From JAENVT01 sp031370745 (GTDB lineage Bacteria; Actinomycetota; Acidimicrobiia; Acidimicrobiales; Ilumatobacteraceae), in the NCBI GenBank assembly GCA_031370745.1, contig JANMQX010000179.1, forward strand, positions 1-30,528: DNA of 30,528 nt. The letters run 5' to 3'. Of this stretch, positions 6,990 to 15,806 are shown one piece after another. Under the pieces are notes generated by a model. The model made no database searches. It saw nothing but the letters and a program-made list of their open reading frames with translations, and was not told the origin of the DNA. A program made the position numbers and the translations under genes. Position 1 is the stretch's first letter. Every line of letters begins with the position of its first letter.

Positions 6990-8030
6990 TCACTTCACGC
7001 GAACCTTTCGCACCCCGCGCCGGTCCTGCGCCTTGAGCTGGGCCCGCTGCTCCTCTTCCAACGCCAGCTCCTCGGCGACCAGACGTTTCATGCTGGAGAG
7101 CCGCAACGGATCGAGCGTTCCCGCGGCAATCGCGTCCTGCACCGTGCAGCCGGGTTCGTCTTCGTGCTTGCAGTCGCGAAACCGGCAATGGTCCATCAAC
7201 TCGAAGACATCGGCGAACGCGCGCTCGATGCCGCGCCCACTGCTCCACAGGCTGACGGCACGCACGCCGGGCGTGTCGATCAACCACCCTCCACTTGGCA
7301 GGCGCACCAGTTCGGTCGCCACCGTTGTGTGGCGGCCACGACCATCGCCGTCGCGCACCGCCGCAGTTGCCTGGGCACGGCTGCCGACGAGCGAGTTGAT
7401 CAAGGTGCTCTTGCCCACACCACTGGCACCGAGCAGGGCGATGGTTGCATTGCCCGCGGCGAACCCAGCGAGCGCATCGACGCCCTCGCCGCTGATGCCA
7501 CTCGCGGTGAGAATCGACACTCCCGGTGCAGCCGCATGCAGCGACTCGACCGACGCGGCAGGATCGTCGACGAGGTCGCGTTTGGTCAGCACGACGACCG
7601 GCCGGGCGCCGCTGTCCCACGCAAGCACCAACTCGCGCTCGAGCCGACGCTGATTCGGTGGCGACGTGAGGGCGTGAACGAGCATCACGACATCGATGTT
7701 TGCGGCGATGGTCTGGGACTCGGCCCGATTGCCCTCGAACGAGGCCCGCCGCACGAAGGCGCTACGGCGCGGCAGGACGGCCTCGACCCGATCGAGTTCG
7801 ACGGACGGCACGATCCAGTCGCCGACGGCGACCTCGGCGCCGATGTTGCGCATCCGCAGCGGCGCTTCATCGAGGTTGCGCAGGACGGTGCTCCAACCCC
7901 GATCGAGGCGCGTCACCCGTCCCGGCAATCCCGAAAGCCCAGTAGCTCGCCACGACGCGTTCAACTCCTCGCTCCAGCCGAGTCGAATGTCACATCGTTC
8001 GTCGATGGTGCTGAGGGTAGCGTCGGGCAC
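6990..8030 (-). CDS. rsgA: Ribosome small subunit-dependent GTPase RsgA
   Basis: A 346-aa circularly permuted GTPase that acts late in 30S subunit assembly. Order of parts: OB fold (about residues 35-80), G4 TKRD (149-152), G1 GASGVGKST (201-209), G3 DTPG (252-255), then a zinc site with C282, C287, H289 and C295 (C-x4-C-x-H-x5-C). The order G4-G1-G3 is the hallmark of YjeQ/RsgA. The C-terminus is basic (RRGVRKVRVK). GTG 8030 is the best start; a longer open frame upstream would run through the divergent transporter gene. It is the first gene of a four-gene run on this strand, and 51 bp separate it from the divergent MMPL gene. Confidence 0.92.
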   Translation of the reverse strand: MPDATLSTIDERCDIRLGWSEELNASWRATGLSGLPGRVTRLDRGWSTVLRNLDEAPLRMRNIGAEVAVGDWIVPSVELDRVEAVLPRRSAFVRRASFEGNRAESQTIAANIDVVMLVHALTSPPNQRRLERELVLAWDSGARPVVVLTKRDLVDDPAASVESLHAAAPGVSILTASGISGEGVDALAGFAAGNATIALLGASGVGKSTLINSLVGSRAQATAAVRDGDGRGRHTTVATELVRLPSGGWLIDTPGVRAVSLWSSGRGIERAFADVFELMDHCRFRDCKHEDEPGCTVQDAIAAGTLDPLRLSSMKRLVAEELALEEEQRAQLKAQDRRGVRKVRVK

Positions 8031-8068
8031 GAGGCAACCGCCGACGACCTCTGGGCGTCGATCTAATT

Positions 8069-8075
8069 GGAGGGG
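8069..8075 (+). promoter_or_regulatory. Strong ribosome binding site that sets the MMPL start
   Basis: GGAGGGG lies 6 nt before GTG 8082. A TTG at 8067 in the same frame is upstream of and overlaps this site, so it is unlikely to be the start. The site falls in the 51-bp divergent gap that must also hold both promoters. Confidence 0.6.
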
Positions 8076-8081
8076 TCCAAA

Positions 8082-10412
8082 GTGCTTGCTCGTCTTGCTC
8101 GCTTTAGCTTTCGTAAGCGATGGTTGATGGTCTTCGCCATCTGGCTGCCGCTGCTGGTCGGCCTGTCGGCGATCAGCGGAGCGTTGAAGACCGACTACCA
8201 CACCGACTTCACCCAGCCCAACAGCGAGTCGAAGCAGGTGCAAGACGCGTTCGCCAAGGCTGGCGACAAGACGGCAGACGGCATCCCCGCTCAGCTCGTC
8301 TTCACCGCGTCACAAGGCGTGCAGGACCCCACCGTCAAAACTGCGATGACGTCGTTCTTCAACGATGTCGCCAAGTTGGGCGGAATCAAGATGACGAGCC
8401 CTTACGACCCGCAAGGCGCCGCACAGATCAGCACCGGCAAGCCCATCGCGTTCGCCGAGATAACCGTCGGCAAGCGCACACAAACCCAGTTCATGGCGCT
8501 CGCCGACAAGATCAAGGCGCGCGGTGCCCAGGTCAAGGTGCCGGGATTGACGATCGAATATGGCGGACAGATCTTCAACGCCATCAAGTTCCCGGAAAGC
8601 GAAATTCTGGGCATCCTCGCCGCAGTGATCATCCTGCTGGTGGCGTTCGGCTCGGTCTTGGCAATGGGTCTGCCGGTTGGCACCGCCATCTTCGGGCTCG
8701 GCGTGAGCATCGGCTTGATCGGTATCGCCAGCCACGGATTCTCGATGCCGGACTTCGCGCCGCAGATTGCTGCGATGATCGGCCTCGGCGTGGGCATCGA
8801 CTACGCATTGTTCATCGTCTCGCGCTATCGCGAAGGGCTGCACAACGGGCTCGATCCAGAGCAAGCGGTGATGGAGTCGATCGACTCCAGCGGCCGAGCT
8901 GTGTTGTTCGCAGGGATCACCGTCATCATCTCCCTGCTCGGTCTGATGGCGATGGGTCTGGCATTCGTCAATGGTCTGGCCATCTCCGGCGCAGCCGCAG
9001 TGCTGGTGATGATGATCGCGGCCCTCACGTTGTTGCCTGCACTCCTGGGGTTCGTCGGTAGCAAGATCGACAACACGTCGAGGGCGGCCGGCATCGCTGT
9101 TGGCGTGTTCGTGGGTGTTGCGCTGGTCGGCGTGTTCGCCAAGAAGCTCGGCCCCGCCATCGGAATCGCCTTAGTGCTCGCCATCCTCGTCATGGTCGCC
9201 GGTTACCTGCCGTTCGGCCACGCCTTGCGCCAGCCGATGAAGCACCGCGCCCCGAAGCCGCGCGACCAGCGGTTCTGGTACCGATGGAGCCGGGTCATCC
9301 AACATCGCCCGTGGCCGGCATTCTGCGGCGGCGCCATCGCGTTGCTTGTTCTTGCCTCACCACTCCTATCGATCAACCTCGGCTTCACCGACTCCGGTGT
9401 GTTGAAGAAGGACCAGACAACACGGCGTGCGTACGATCTCGTCGCCGAGGGTTTCGGGCCAGGGTTCAGCGGTCCGCTGGCAGTCATCAGCGACGACCCG
9501 AAGATGACTCCCGAGATCGCCGCCAAGGTCGATTCGGTGCTGAAGTCAGACCCGGGCATCGCCTTCGCCACCCCTGGGCGTCAGCTGGCCGGGTCCGATG
9601 GAGCGCCCGTTACGCCCACGACGTGGTCGTGGGTTGCGTTCCCGAAGACCGCTCCTCAGGCGCAAGAGACGCGTGATCTTGTCACCCGATTGCGCGGCAG
9701 CGAGCTCGACTCGGTCGGTGCCACCGTCCTCGTCGGTGGCTTCACTGCCGGCGGAATCGATTTCTCGACGTACATCGCCGGCCGACTGCCGATACTGATC
9801 GGTGCGGTGTTGATCCTCAGCTTCTTGCTGTTGATGTGTGTCTTCCGCAGCCTGCTCGTGCCCCTCAAGGCAGTGATCATGAACCTGCTCTCGATCGGTG
9901 CTTCGTACGGCGTGATCGTTGCCATCTTCCAGTGGGGCTGGCTGAAGAGCACCATCGGTGTCGAGCAGACCGGCCCGATCGAGCCGTGGGTACCCATGAT
10001 GCTGTTCGCCATCGTGTTCGGCTTGTCGATGGACTACGAGGTCTTCCTGCTTTCGAGGATGAAGGAAGAGTTCGTCCGCACGGGCGACAACGCCACAGCT
10101 GTCGCCGACGGGCTCGCCGCGACGGCCAGGGTCATCACGGCCGCAGCACTCATCATGGTCTGCGTGTTCTCTGCCTTCGTGCTGGGCGACGACCGCAACC
10201 TCAAGCTGTTCGGCCTGGGTCTGGCGTCGGCGGTGTTCGTCGACGCCACGCTGGTTCGCATGGTTCTCGTGCCGGCGACCATGGAATTGTTGGGAGACCG
10301 CAACTGGTGGTTCCCCAAGTCACTCGAGCGGCTCCTTCCGAAACTCAACGTCGAGGGTCACCACATCACCGAACACGAGCCAGACGCGGAACCGGAGTCC
10401 GTGCTGGTCTGA
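8082..10412 (+). CDS. MMPL-family RND transporter
   Basis: A 776-aa membrane exporter with the duplicated layout of the MMPL family. There is one N-terminal helix (LMVFAIWLPLLVGLSAIS), a large extracytoplasmic loop (about residues 35-165) and five helices including GLGVGIDYALFIVSRYREGL. A cytoplasmic linker, a second helix (GAIALLVLASPLLSINLG), a second loop and another five-helix block with FGLSMDYEVFLLSRMKEEF follow. The IDYALF and MDYEVF segments are the paired acidic motifs that relay protons in this family. In actinobacteria MMPL proteins export lipids or small molecules; the cargo is unknown here. It is divergent from rsgA and followed by topA after 86 bp, with no obvious partner. Confidence 0.9.
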   Translation: MLARLARFSFRKRWLMVFAIWLPLLVGLSAISGALKTDYHTDFTQPNSESKQVQDAFAKAGDKTADGIPAQLVFTASQGVQDPTVKTAMTSFFNDVAKLGGIKMTSPYDPQGAAQISTGKPIAFAEITVGKRTQTQFMALADKIKARGAQVKVPGLTIEYGGQIFNAIKFPESEILGILAAVIILLVAFGSVLAMGLPVGTAIFGLGVSIGLIGIASHGFSMPDFAPQIAAMIGLGVGIDYALFIVSRYREGLHNGLDPEQAVMESIDSSGRAVLFAGITVIISLLGLMAMGLAFVNGLAISGAAAVLVMMIAALTLLPALLGFVGSKIDNTSRAAGIAVGVFVGVALVGVFAKKLGPAIGIALVLAILVMVAGYLPFGHALRQPMKHRAPKPRDQRFWYRWSRVIQHRPWPAFCGGAIALLVLASPLLSINLGFTDSGVLKKDQTTRRAYDLVAEGFGPGFSGPLAVISDDPKMTPEIAAKVDSVLKSDPGIAFATPGRQLAGSDGAPVTPTTWSWVAFPKTAPQAQETRDLVTRLRGSELDSVGATVLVGGFTAGGIDFSTYIAGRLPILIGAVLILSFLLLMCVFRSLLVPLKAVIMNLLSIGASYGVIVAIFQWGWLKSTIGVEQTGPIEPWVPMMLFAIVFGLSMDYEVFLLSRMKEEFVRTGDNATAVADGLAATARVITAAALIMVCVFSAFVLGDDRNLKLFGLGLASAVFVDATLVRMVLVPATMELLGDRNWWFPKSLERLLPKLNVEGHHITEHEPDAEPESVLV

Positions 10413-10498
10413 ACGCGCCTCTTGGCTGTGGCGAATTCGGCGACCAGATCCGGGGCGCCTTGACAAGGACCCCCGCCATCACGTAGCGATACCAACAC

Positions 10499-13150
10499 AT
10501 GGCCAAACCACTTGTCATCGTCGAATCCCCCGCAAAGGCCAAGACCATCTCCAAGTTCTTGGGCAACGCGTTCGATGTGCGCGCCTCGGTTGGGCACGTC
10601 GCCGACCTGCCCAGCAAGGGTTTGTCGATCGACGTCGACAACGGTTTCAAGCCGACATATGAGCTGACAGTTCGCGGCGCACAAGTGGTGAAGGACCTGC
10701 GGGTGCTGATGAAAGATGCCAGCGAGTTGTACCTCGCCACCGACGAAGACCGCGAGGGCGAGGCCATCAGCTGGCATCTGCTCGAGTACCTCAAGCCGAA
10801 GATCCCGGTGAAGCGCATGGTGTTCCATGAGATCACCAAGACCGCGATCGACCATGCCGTCAACAACCCTCGCGGCATCGATTACGGGTTGGTCGACGCG
10901 GCCGAGACTCGCCGGCTTCTCGACCGTCTCTACGGCTATGAGGTTTCCCCGGTGTTGTGGCGTCGTGTCAATCGTGGCCTCTCGGCCGGGCGCGTGCAGA
11001 GCCCATCGGTTCGCCTGATAGTCGAGCGCGAACGCGAGCGAATCGCCTTCGTGCAAGCCGGTTACTGGGACATCGAGCTGCTCACCGCGACGTCGCCGGC
11101 GTTCAACGCGACGCTGGTCGCCCTCGACGACGCCAAGGTTGCGACCGGCAAGGACTTCGGCAGCGACGGTCAACCCAAGAAGAATGTCGTCGTGCTCGAT
11201 GAAGCGCGGGCGAGAGGGCTGGCCGACAGCCTGCACACATCCGAGTTCACAGTCAGCGCAGTCGAGGAACGGCCGTATCGAAGTGCGCCCAAGGCACCGT
11301 TCATGACGTCGACCCTGCAGCAGGAAGGTGGCCGCAAGTTGCGCCTCAGTGCTTCACAGGTGATGCGTGTGGCGCAGGGCTTGTACGAGCGCGGCTACAT
11401 CACCTACATGCGAACCGACAACGTCACCCTCAGCGATGAAGCGTTGTCTGCTGTTCGCGCCGAGGTCAAGCGCGGCTACGGCGACAAGTTCCTCTCGCCG
11501 TCTCCGAGACAGTTCTCGTCGAAGACCAAGAACGCTCAGGAAGCACACGAGGCCATCCGACCTTCGACACCGTTGCGCAGCCCCGACACTCTGGCCGCAG
11601 AGTTGAACGGCCAAGAGCTGTCGATGTACCGGATGATCTGGCAGCGCACCCTGGCCTCCCAGATGGCCGACGCAACAGGCGTCACCGTGACAGTTCGGCT
11701 GGCGGCCACGGCAGTCGACCCGAGCAATGACGATGCCCTGACGGTCGCCGTGTTCGCGGCCAGTGGCACCACGATCAGCTTCGCCGGCTACCGGCAGGTC
11801 TATGTCGAATCGGTCGATGACACCGAGGCCGGCGACGAAGAGCGCGAGGCCCTCCTGCCGCCGCTGACTGTCGGTACTGCGGTCCGGGTGGAGTCGCTGA
11901 CTCCCAACGGTCACGCAACATCGCCTCCCGCTCGATACACCGAAGCATCGTTGGTCAAGCGGCTCGAAGAACTCGGCATCGGCCGGCCATCGACCTGGGC
12001 ATCGATCATCCAGACGGTGCAAGACCGCGGATATGTGTGGAAGAAGGGTCAAGCCCTCGTGCCCACGTGGACTGCGTTCGCTGTCGTCGGGTTGTTGGAG
12101 AAGCACTTCGACGGACTGGTCGACTACGCGTTCACCGCGCGCATCGAGGAAGACCTCGACTCGATCGCCCGCAACGAGCTCCAGAAGCAGGATTGGTTGC
12201 AGCACTTCTACTTCGGCGACGAGGCCGAGAATCTGCCGGGTCTCAAGCGGCTCGTCGAAGAGAACCTCGACGAGATCGACGCCGCGGAGATCAACACGTT
12301 TCCTGTCGGCAACGACCCCGACGGCAACTTGGTCGTGGTCAAGCCCGGAAAGTACGGCCCATACGTCAAGCGCGGCGACGACACCGCCAGCGTTCCCGAC
12401 GACCTCACCCCCGACGAGCTCACCGTCGAGATGGCCCTGAAACTGCTGGCACTGCCGAAGAGCGATGAGCCGATCGGCGAGCTCGACGGCTATCCGGTGT
12501 TCGCCAAGAACGGTCGCTACGGCCCCTACGTGCAATGGGGCTCGCCCGACAACCTGCCGCCCGGTCTCGACAAGCCAAGGATGGCCAGCCTGTTCAAGAC
12601 CATGGTGCTCGAGCGGGTGACGGTCGAAGAGGCCGAGGAGTTGTTGCAACTGCCGCGCACACTCGGCGTCGATCCGGCCGACGGCGAAACGATCACTGCC
12701 AACAACGGTCGTTACGGGCCATATGTGCAAAAGGGCAAGGACTTCCGCAACATCACCAACGAAGAGCAGTTGTTGACGATCACCCTGGACCAGGCGCGGG
12801 AGATCTTCTCGCAACCCAAGGTGTTCCGGCGCGGCGGCGCCACCAACATGGCCGCAAAGGGTCCGCTTCGCGAGTTCGGCAACGACCCGGCCAGCGGAAA
12901 GCCCGTCGTGGCCAAAGATGGCAAGTTCGGCGTCTACGTGACGGACGGCGAGACCAATGCCTCGCTGTCGAAGGGTGACCGGCTCGAGGCGATGCCACCC
13001 GAGAGGGCCTACGAGCTGCTGGCGGTTCGCCGAGAAGCAATCATCGAGCGTGGCGGCGCGCCGGCAAAGAAGGCTCGGGCGACGAAGAAGGCGACGACGA
13101 AGAAGGCTGCACCGCGCAAGGCTGCCGCCAAGAAGAAGACCACCACCTGA
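10499..13150 (+). CDS. topA: DNA topoisomerase I (type IA)
   Basis: An 883-aa enzyme that relaxes negative supercoils. The Toprim domain starts the protein (LVIVESPAKAKTI, then LATDEDREGEAISWHL with the DxD/E metal site). The active-site tyrosine is Y303 in ITYMRTDN. The central part includes GRVQSPSVRLIVEREREREI-type sequence and GIGRPSTWASII. The C-terminal half has no Cys4 zinc fingers. Instead it has three to four repeats of the form G(R/K)(Y/F)GPYV (KYGPYVKRG, RYGPYVQWG, RYGPYVQKG, KFGVYVTDG) and then a Lys/Ala-rich tail (PAKKARATKKATTKKAA), the usual actinobacterial arrangement. The tail binds DNA and aids processivity in mycobacterial homologues. Its stop touches the stop of the opposing exporter gene. 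Confidence 0.97.
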   Translation: MAKPLVIVESPAKAKTISKFLGNAFDVRASVGHVADLPSKGLSIDVDNGFKPTYELTVRGAQVVKDLRVLMKDASELYLATDEDREGEAISWHLLEYLKPKIPVKRMVFHEITKTAIDHAVNNPRGIDYGLVDAAETRRLLDRLYGYEVSPVLWRRVNRGLSAGRVQSPSVRLIVERERERIAFVQAGYWDIELLTATSPAFNATLVALDDAKVATGKDFGSDGQPKKNVVVLDEARARGLADSLHTSEFTVSAVEERPYRSAPKAPFMTSTLQQEGGRKLRLSASQVMRVAQGLYERGYITYMRTDNVTLSDEALSAVRAEVKRGYGDKFLSPSPRQFSSKTKNAQEAHEAIRPSTPLRSPDTLAAELNGQELSMYRMIWQRTLASQMADATGVTVTVRLAATAVDPSNDDALTVAVFAASGTTISFAGYRQVYVESVDDTEAGDEEREALLPPLTVGTAVRVESLTPNGHATSPPARYTEASLVKRLEELGIGRPSTWASIIQTVQDRGYVWKKGQALVPTWTAFAVVGLLEKHFDGLVDYAFTARIEEDLDSIARNELQKQDWLQHFYFGDEAENLPGLKRLVEENLDEIDAAEINTFPVGNDPDGNLVVVKPGKYGPYVKRGDDTASVPDDLTPDELTVEMALKLLALPKSDEPIGELDGYPVFAKNGRYGPYVQWGSPDNLPPGLDKPRMASLFKTMVLERVTVEEAEELLQLPRTLGVDPADGETITANNGRYGPYVQKGKDFRNITNEEQLLTITLDQAREIFSQPKVFRRGGATNMAAKGPLREFGNDPASGKPVVAKDGKFGVYVTDGETNASLSKGDRLEAMPPERAYELLAVRREAIIERGGAPAKKARATKKATTKKAAPRKAAAKKKTTT

Positions 13151-14026
13151 TCAACCGGCGATCATGACGCCGAGCACGCCAGCGAGCACCAACGCCGCGC
13201 CCGCGTACTCGCGTCGACTGTTGCGTTCGTGCAGCCACCAGTGGGCGACAGAGAACGTGAACAGCAACTCGACCTGGCCGAACGTGCGGACCTTTGCCGC
13301 GTTCTGCAGAGCGAACGCCCACGCAAAGCATGCTGAACCACAAACACTGAGCACGCCGACCACCGAGCTCGACCGCCAGTGATGGAACGCCAGGCCAATC
13401 TGTTCCCGCTCGCGCACCGCCAGGTAGCCGCCATGGATCACGGTTTGCATGGTGTTCATCACCGCCAACGTGACGATGGCGCGCAGAAATGCCGGCGCGT
13501 GGCCGAGCGATTGAGTCGCGGCGCGAATGGCAACGGCTGCGAGCCCGAATCCGGTGCCGGCGAACAGCCCGAGCAGAGCGGCACGGTCAGGGTGGCGCAG
13601 CAGCGATCGGCCCCCGGCCAGCAAGACCACGCCCGACATGCACAACACGGTGGCCAGCCATCCCAAAGGTCGCAGTGTCTCGTTCAGCAACACGGCCGAG
13701 AAAACCGCGACCTGCACCACTTCGGTTTTCGAATAGACCGTGCCGACTGCGAACCCGCTGGCACCGAACGCGCTGATCAGAAAGATCGTCGCGACGATTT
13801 GGGCAACGCCCCCTGCGGCGATCAACGGCCAGAAGCGGGCGGATGGCATCGGCAGGCGATGACCGGTGATGGCGATCACGGCCACCGCGCTGAAGGCAAT
13901 CGGAGCGCCCCACACGTAGCGCACGAAGCCGGCACCGCTCACCGAAAGCAGAGCGCGCAGGCGTTGTTGCATCGCCGTTCGCGAGGTTTGAAAGATCGCC
14001 GCGGCGACCGTCACGATCATCCACAT
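13151..14026 (-). CDS. EamA/DMT-family membrane transporter
   Basis: A 291-aa protein with about ten hydrophobic helices in two similar halves, the layout of the drug/metabolite transporter superfamily (EamA). The end of the first half, SKTEVVQVAVFSAVLLNETL, and of the second, FGQVELLFTFSVAHWWLHE, carry the typical 'E-x-x-x-x-x-x-x-x-E' at the conserved helix 4/9 position. Substrate is unknown; relatives export metabolites, amino acids or sugars. Start at MWMIV; ATG 14020 is an alternative. Its stop (TCA on the plus strand) directly follows the topA stop, so the two genes end at a shared TGATCA. Upstream lies a strongly AT-rich double dyad that overlaps its probable -10, so it is likely regulated. 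Confidence 0.85.
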   Translation of the reverse strand: MWMIVTVAAAIFQTSRTAMQQRLRALLSVSGAGFVRYVWGAPIAFSAVAVIAITGHRLPMPSARFWPLIAAGGVAQIVATIFLISAFGASGFAVGTVYSKTEVVQVAVFSAVLLNETLRPLGWLATVLCMSGVVLLAGGRSLLRHPDRAALLGLFAGTGFGLAAVAIRAATQSLGHAPAFLRAIVTLAVMNTMQTVIHGGYLAVREREQIGLAFHHWRSSSVVGVLSVCGSACFAWAFALQNAAKVRTFGQVELLFTFSVAHWWLHERNSRREYAGAALVLAGVLGVMIAG

Positions 14027-14044
14027 CGTCAGTTCCAGATTCTC

Positions 14045-14050
14045 AATATA
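14045..14050 (-). promoter_or_regulatory. Probable -10 (TATATT) for the EamA exporter gene
   Basis: On the minus strand TATATT lies 18 nt before the ATG at 14026, in the most AT-rich spot of the window. The first dyad of the neighbouring operator overlaps its upstream three bases. No good -35 is visible, which would fit a regulated promoter. Confidence 0.45.
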
Positions 14051-14083
14051 TGGGAAACATATCTCATGAATATGGTACCATAT
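14048..14083. promoter_or_regulatory. AT-rich double-dyad operator between exporter and tmk
   Basis: Two inverted repeats share the half-site ATATGG/ATATG. The first is ATATG-GGAAA-CATAT (14048-14062). The second is the perfect 14-bp palindrome ATATGGTACCATAT (14070-14083). Their centres are 21-22 bp apart, two helical turns, so two dimers would sit on the same face of the DNA. A third half-site (GATATGG) lies at 14107-14113, just before tmk. The first dyad overlaps the probable -10 of the exporter gene. This resembles a repressor operator; the regulator is not next to it. Confidence 0.6.
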
Positions 14084-14108
14084 CCAACGGGATGTCCGTC
14101 CAGCTCGA

Positions 14109-14114
14109 TATGGT
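14109..14114 (+). promoter_or_regulatory. Leaderless-type -10 (TATGGT) for tmk
   Basis: TATGGT ends 9 nt before the ATG at 14124, and no ribosome binding site is visible. It overlaps the third ATATGG half-site, so tmk could be influenced by the same regulator as the exporter. Confidence 0.35.
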
Positions 14115-14123
14115 GCGCCGGGT

Positions 14124-14732
14124 ATGACAACGGGTCGCTACATCGCCCTCGAGGGTGCCGAGGGCACCGGCAAGAGCACACACGCAGCACGCTTGGCGAC
14201 ACATCTCGGCGCCGTGCTGACCCGCGAGACGGGTGGCACCGACATCGGTGCCCGGATCCGCACGATCCTGCACGACACGTCGCTGACCCACCTTTCACAT
14301 CGAGCCGAGGCGCTGCTGACCGCCGCCGACCGCGCTCAACACATCGACGAGATCGTCGCCCCGTCACTCGCCGCCGGTCGCCATGTCGTCAGCGACCGCA
14401 GCGTCTATTCAACGCTCGCTTACCAGGGCTACGGACGATGCCTGCCGATCGACGAGATCCGCCGGATCAATCAGTGGGCCCTGCACGCCCGATGGCCCGA
14501 CCTGGTGGTGTTGATCGATACCCCAGCCGAGGTGCTCGAGCGAAGGATGCGCGGTCGCCAACTCGACCGGTTCGAGCGCGAGGACGACAACTTCCATGCC
14601 CGGGTGCGCGACGGATTTCGCGCCATGGCCGCCGAAGATCCAGACCACTGGGTGGTGATCGACGGCGCAGCTGCGATGGACGAAGTTGCTGCCAACATCC
14701 GCCGTTGCGTCTCAGAACGGCTGGGATTGTGA
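14124..14732 (+). CDS. tmk: Thymidylate kinase (dTMP kinase)
   Basis: A 202-aa kinase that converts dTMP to dTDP. The P-loop is LEGAEGTGKST (about residues 9-19), the substrate-binding motif is VVSDRSVYSTLAYQG, and the lid region reads RRMRGRQLDRFERED. Length matches the family (200-215 aa). It precedes holB by 22 bp, a common pairing in actinobacteria where nucleotide supply and replication genes cluster near topA. The start has a -10-like hexamer close by rather than a clear ribosome binding site. Confidence 0.95.
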   Translation: MTTGRYIALEGAEGTGKSTHAARLATHLGAVLTRETGGTDIGARIRTILHDTSLTHLSHRAEALLTAADRAQHIDEIVAPSLAAGRHVVSDRSVYSTLAYQGYGRCLPIDEIRRINQWALHARWPDLVVLIDTPAEVLERRMRGRQLDRFEREDDNFHARVRDGFRAMAAEDPDHWVVIDGAAAMDEVAANIRRCVSERLGL

Positions 14733-14754
14733 TGGCGTGGTGAACGGCCCTGCT

Positions 14755-15798
14755 ATGGAATCGGTATGGTCGGCGGTCGTCGGTCAGCCGCAGGCAATCG
14801 GCAAACTGTCGTTTGCCGCTGGTGACCCTGTTCACGCCTATCTCTTCGTCGGGCCGTCCGGCTCGACCAAGGCCGAGGCGAGTCGGGCGTTCGCCGCGCT
14901 GTTGATGGCAGGCACCGACGACCCCCTCCAGCGCGACGCGCGCTTGGCCCTCGCAGGCGAACACCCCGACGTGCGAGAAGTCGAGCGTCAGGGGGCGCGC
15001 ATATCCGCCGAGCAAGTCGCCGACATCATCCGCAATGCATCGCTTGCCCCGGTCGAGGGCAACCGCAAGGTGATGATCCTGCACGACTTCCACCTGCTCG
15101 ACGCCGCTGCAGCGGCTCGTCTGTTGAAGACGCTCGAGGAGCCACCGCCGAGCACCATCTTCATCGTGCTCGCCGACCAGGTCACGCCGGAGTTGGTCAC
15201 GATCGCTTCGAGATGCGTGCGGATCCTGTTTGCCGCATTGTCGAACGACGCCGTGGCCGCCGAGCTCATCGAATCCGGAATCGATCCGGCCACCGCCTCG
15301 ATCGCCGCGCAGGCGGCAGAGGGCAATCTCACGCGGGCCCGAGTATTGGCCACCGACACCGGGCTGATGGGCCGCAGGGACGCCTTCGCCGGGCTGGCAA
15401 AACGGCTCGACGGAACGGGCACAACGGTTGTGAAGCTGTGCACCGAAGTACTCGGCCTGATCGACGCTGCGGCCGCACCCCTTGCCGCCCGACAGGCCGA
15501 CGAGCTCGTCGCCCTCGAAGCACGGGTCGCGGCGACAGGCGAACGCGGAAGCGGTCGCAAGCAGGTCGAGGAGAACCACAAGCGCGAACTGCGTCGCCAT
15601 CGGGTCGACGAGTTGCGCAGCGGGCTCGGCGTGCTTGCCGGCGCGTATCGCGATGCCCTCGTGCGCGGCCAGTTGGCGCGGCCCGAGGCCGGTGTCACCG
15701 CTGTGACACGCATCCATCGTGCGCTCGAAGCAATGGAGCGCAATCCCAACGAGCCCCTGTTGCTGCAGTCGTTACTGCTCGACCTGCCGTCGCTGTAA
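14755..15798 (+). CDS. holB: DNA polymerase III delta' subunit
   Basis: A 347-aa clamp-loader subunit. The N-terminal AAA+ fold starts with VVGQPQAI and carries a degenerate P-loop GPSGSTKAEAS (33-43), so it should not hydrolyse ATP, as known for delta'. LLKTLEEPPPSTIFI is the conserved sensor region and ASRC (151-154) the SRC arginine-finger motif used in trans on the tau/gamma subunit. The zinc-binding cysteines present in E. coli delta' are missing in the stretch before GEHPDV. The start is uncertain: GTG 14737 or 14740 in frame would add 5-6 residues; ATG 14755 gives the usual N-terminus. Confidence 0.9.
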   Translation: MESVWSAVVGQPQAIGKLSFAAGDPVHAYLFVGPSGSTKAEASRAFAALLMAGTDDPLQRDARLALAGEHPDVREVERQGARISAEQVADIIRNASLAPVEGNRKVMILHDFHLLDAAAAARLLKTLEEPPPSTIFIVLADQVTPELVTIASRCVRILFAALSNDAVAAELIESGIDPATASIAAQAAEGNLTRARVLATDTGLMGRRDAFAGLAKRLDGTGTTVVKLCTEVLGLIDAAAAPLAARQADELVALEARVAATGERGSGRKQVEENHKRELRRHRVDELRSGLGVLAGAYRDALVRGQLARPEAGVTAVTRIHRALEAMERNPNEPLLLQSLLLDLPSL

Positions 15799-15806
15799 GA
15801 GATCGG

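Noticed and set aside
6918..8066. 382-codon plus-strand frame opposite rsgA
   Set aside because: RsgA motifs on the minus strand are complete; this frame has none.
11354..12814. 486-codon open frame on the minus strand opposite topA
   Set aside because: It mirrors the codon pattern of topA, has no known motif or start signals, and topA is certain. Such antisense frames are common in GC-rich genes.
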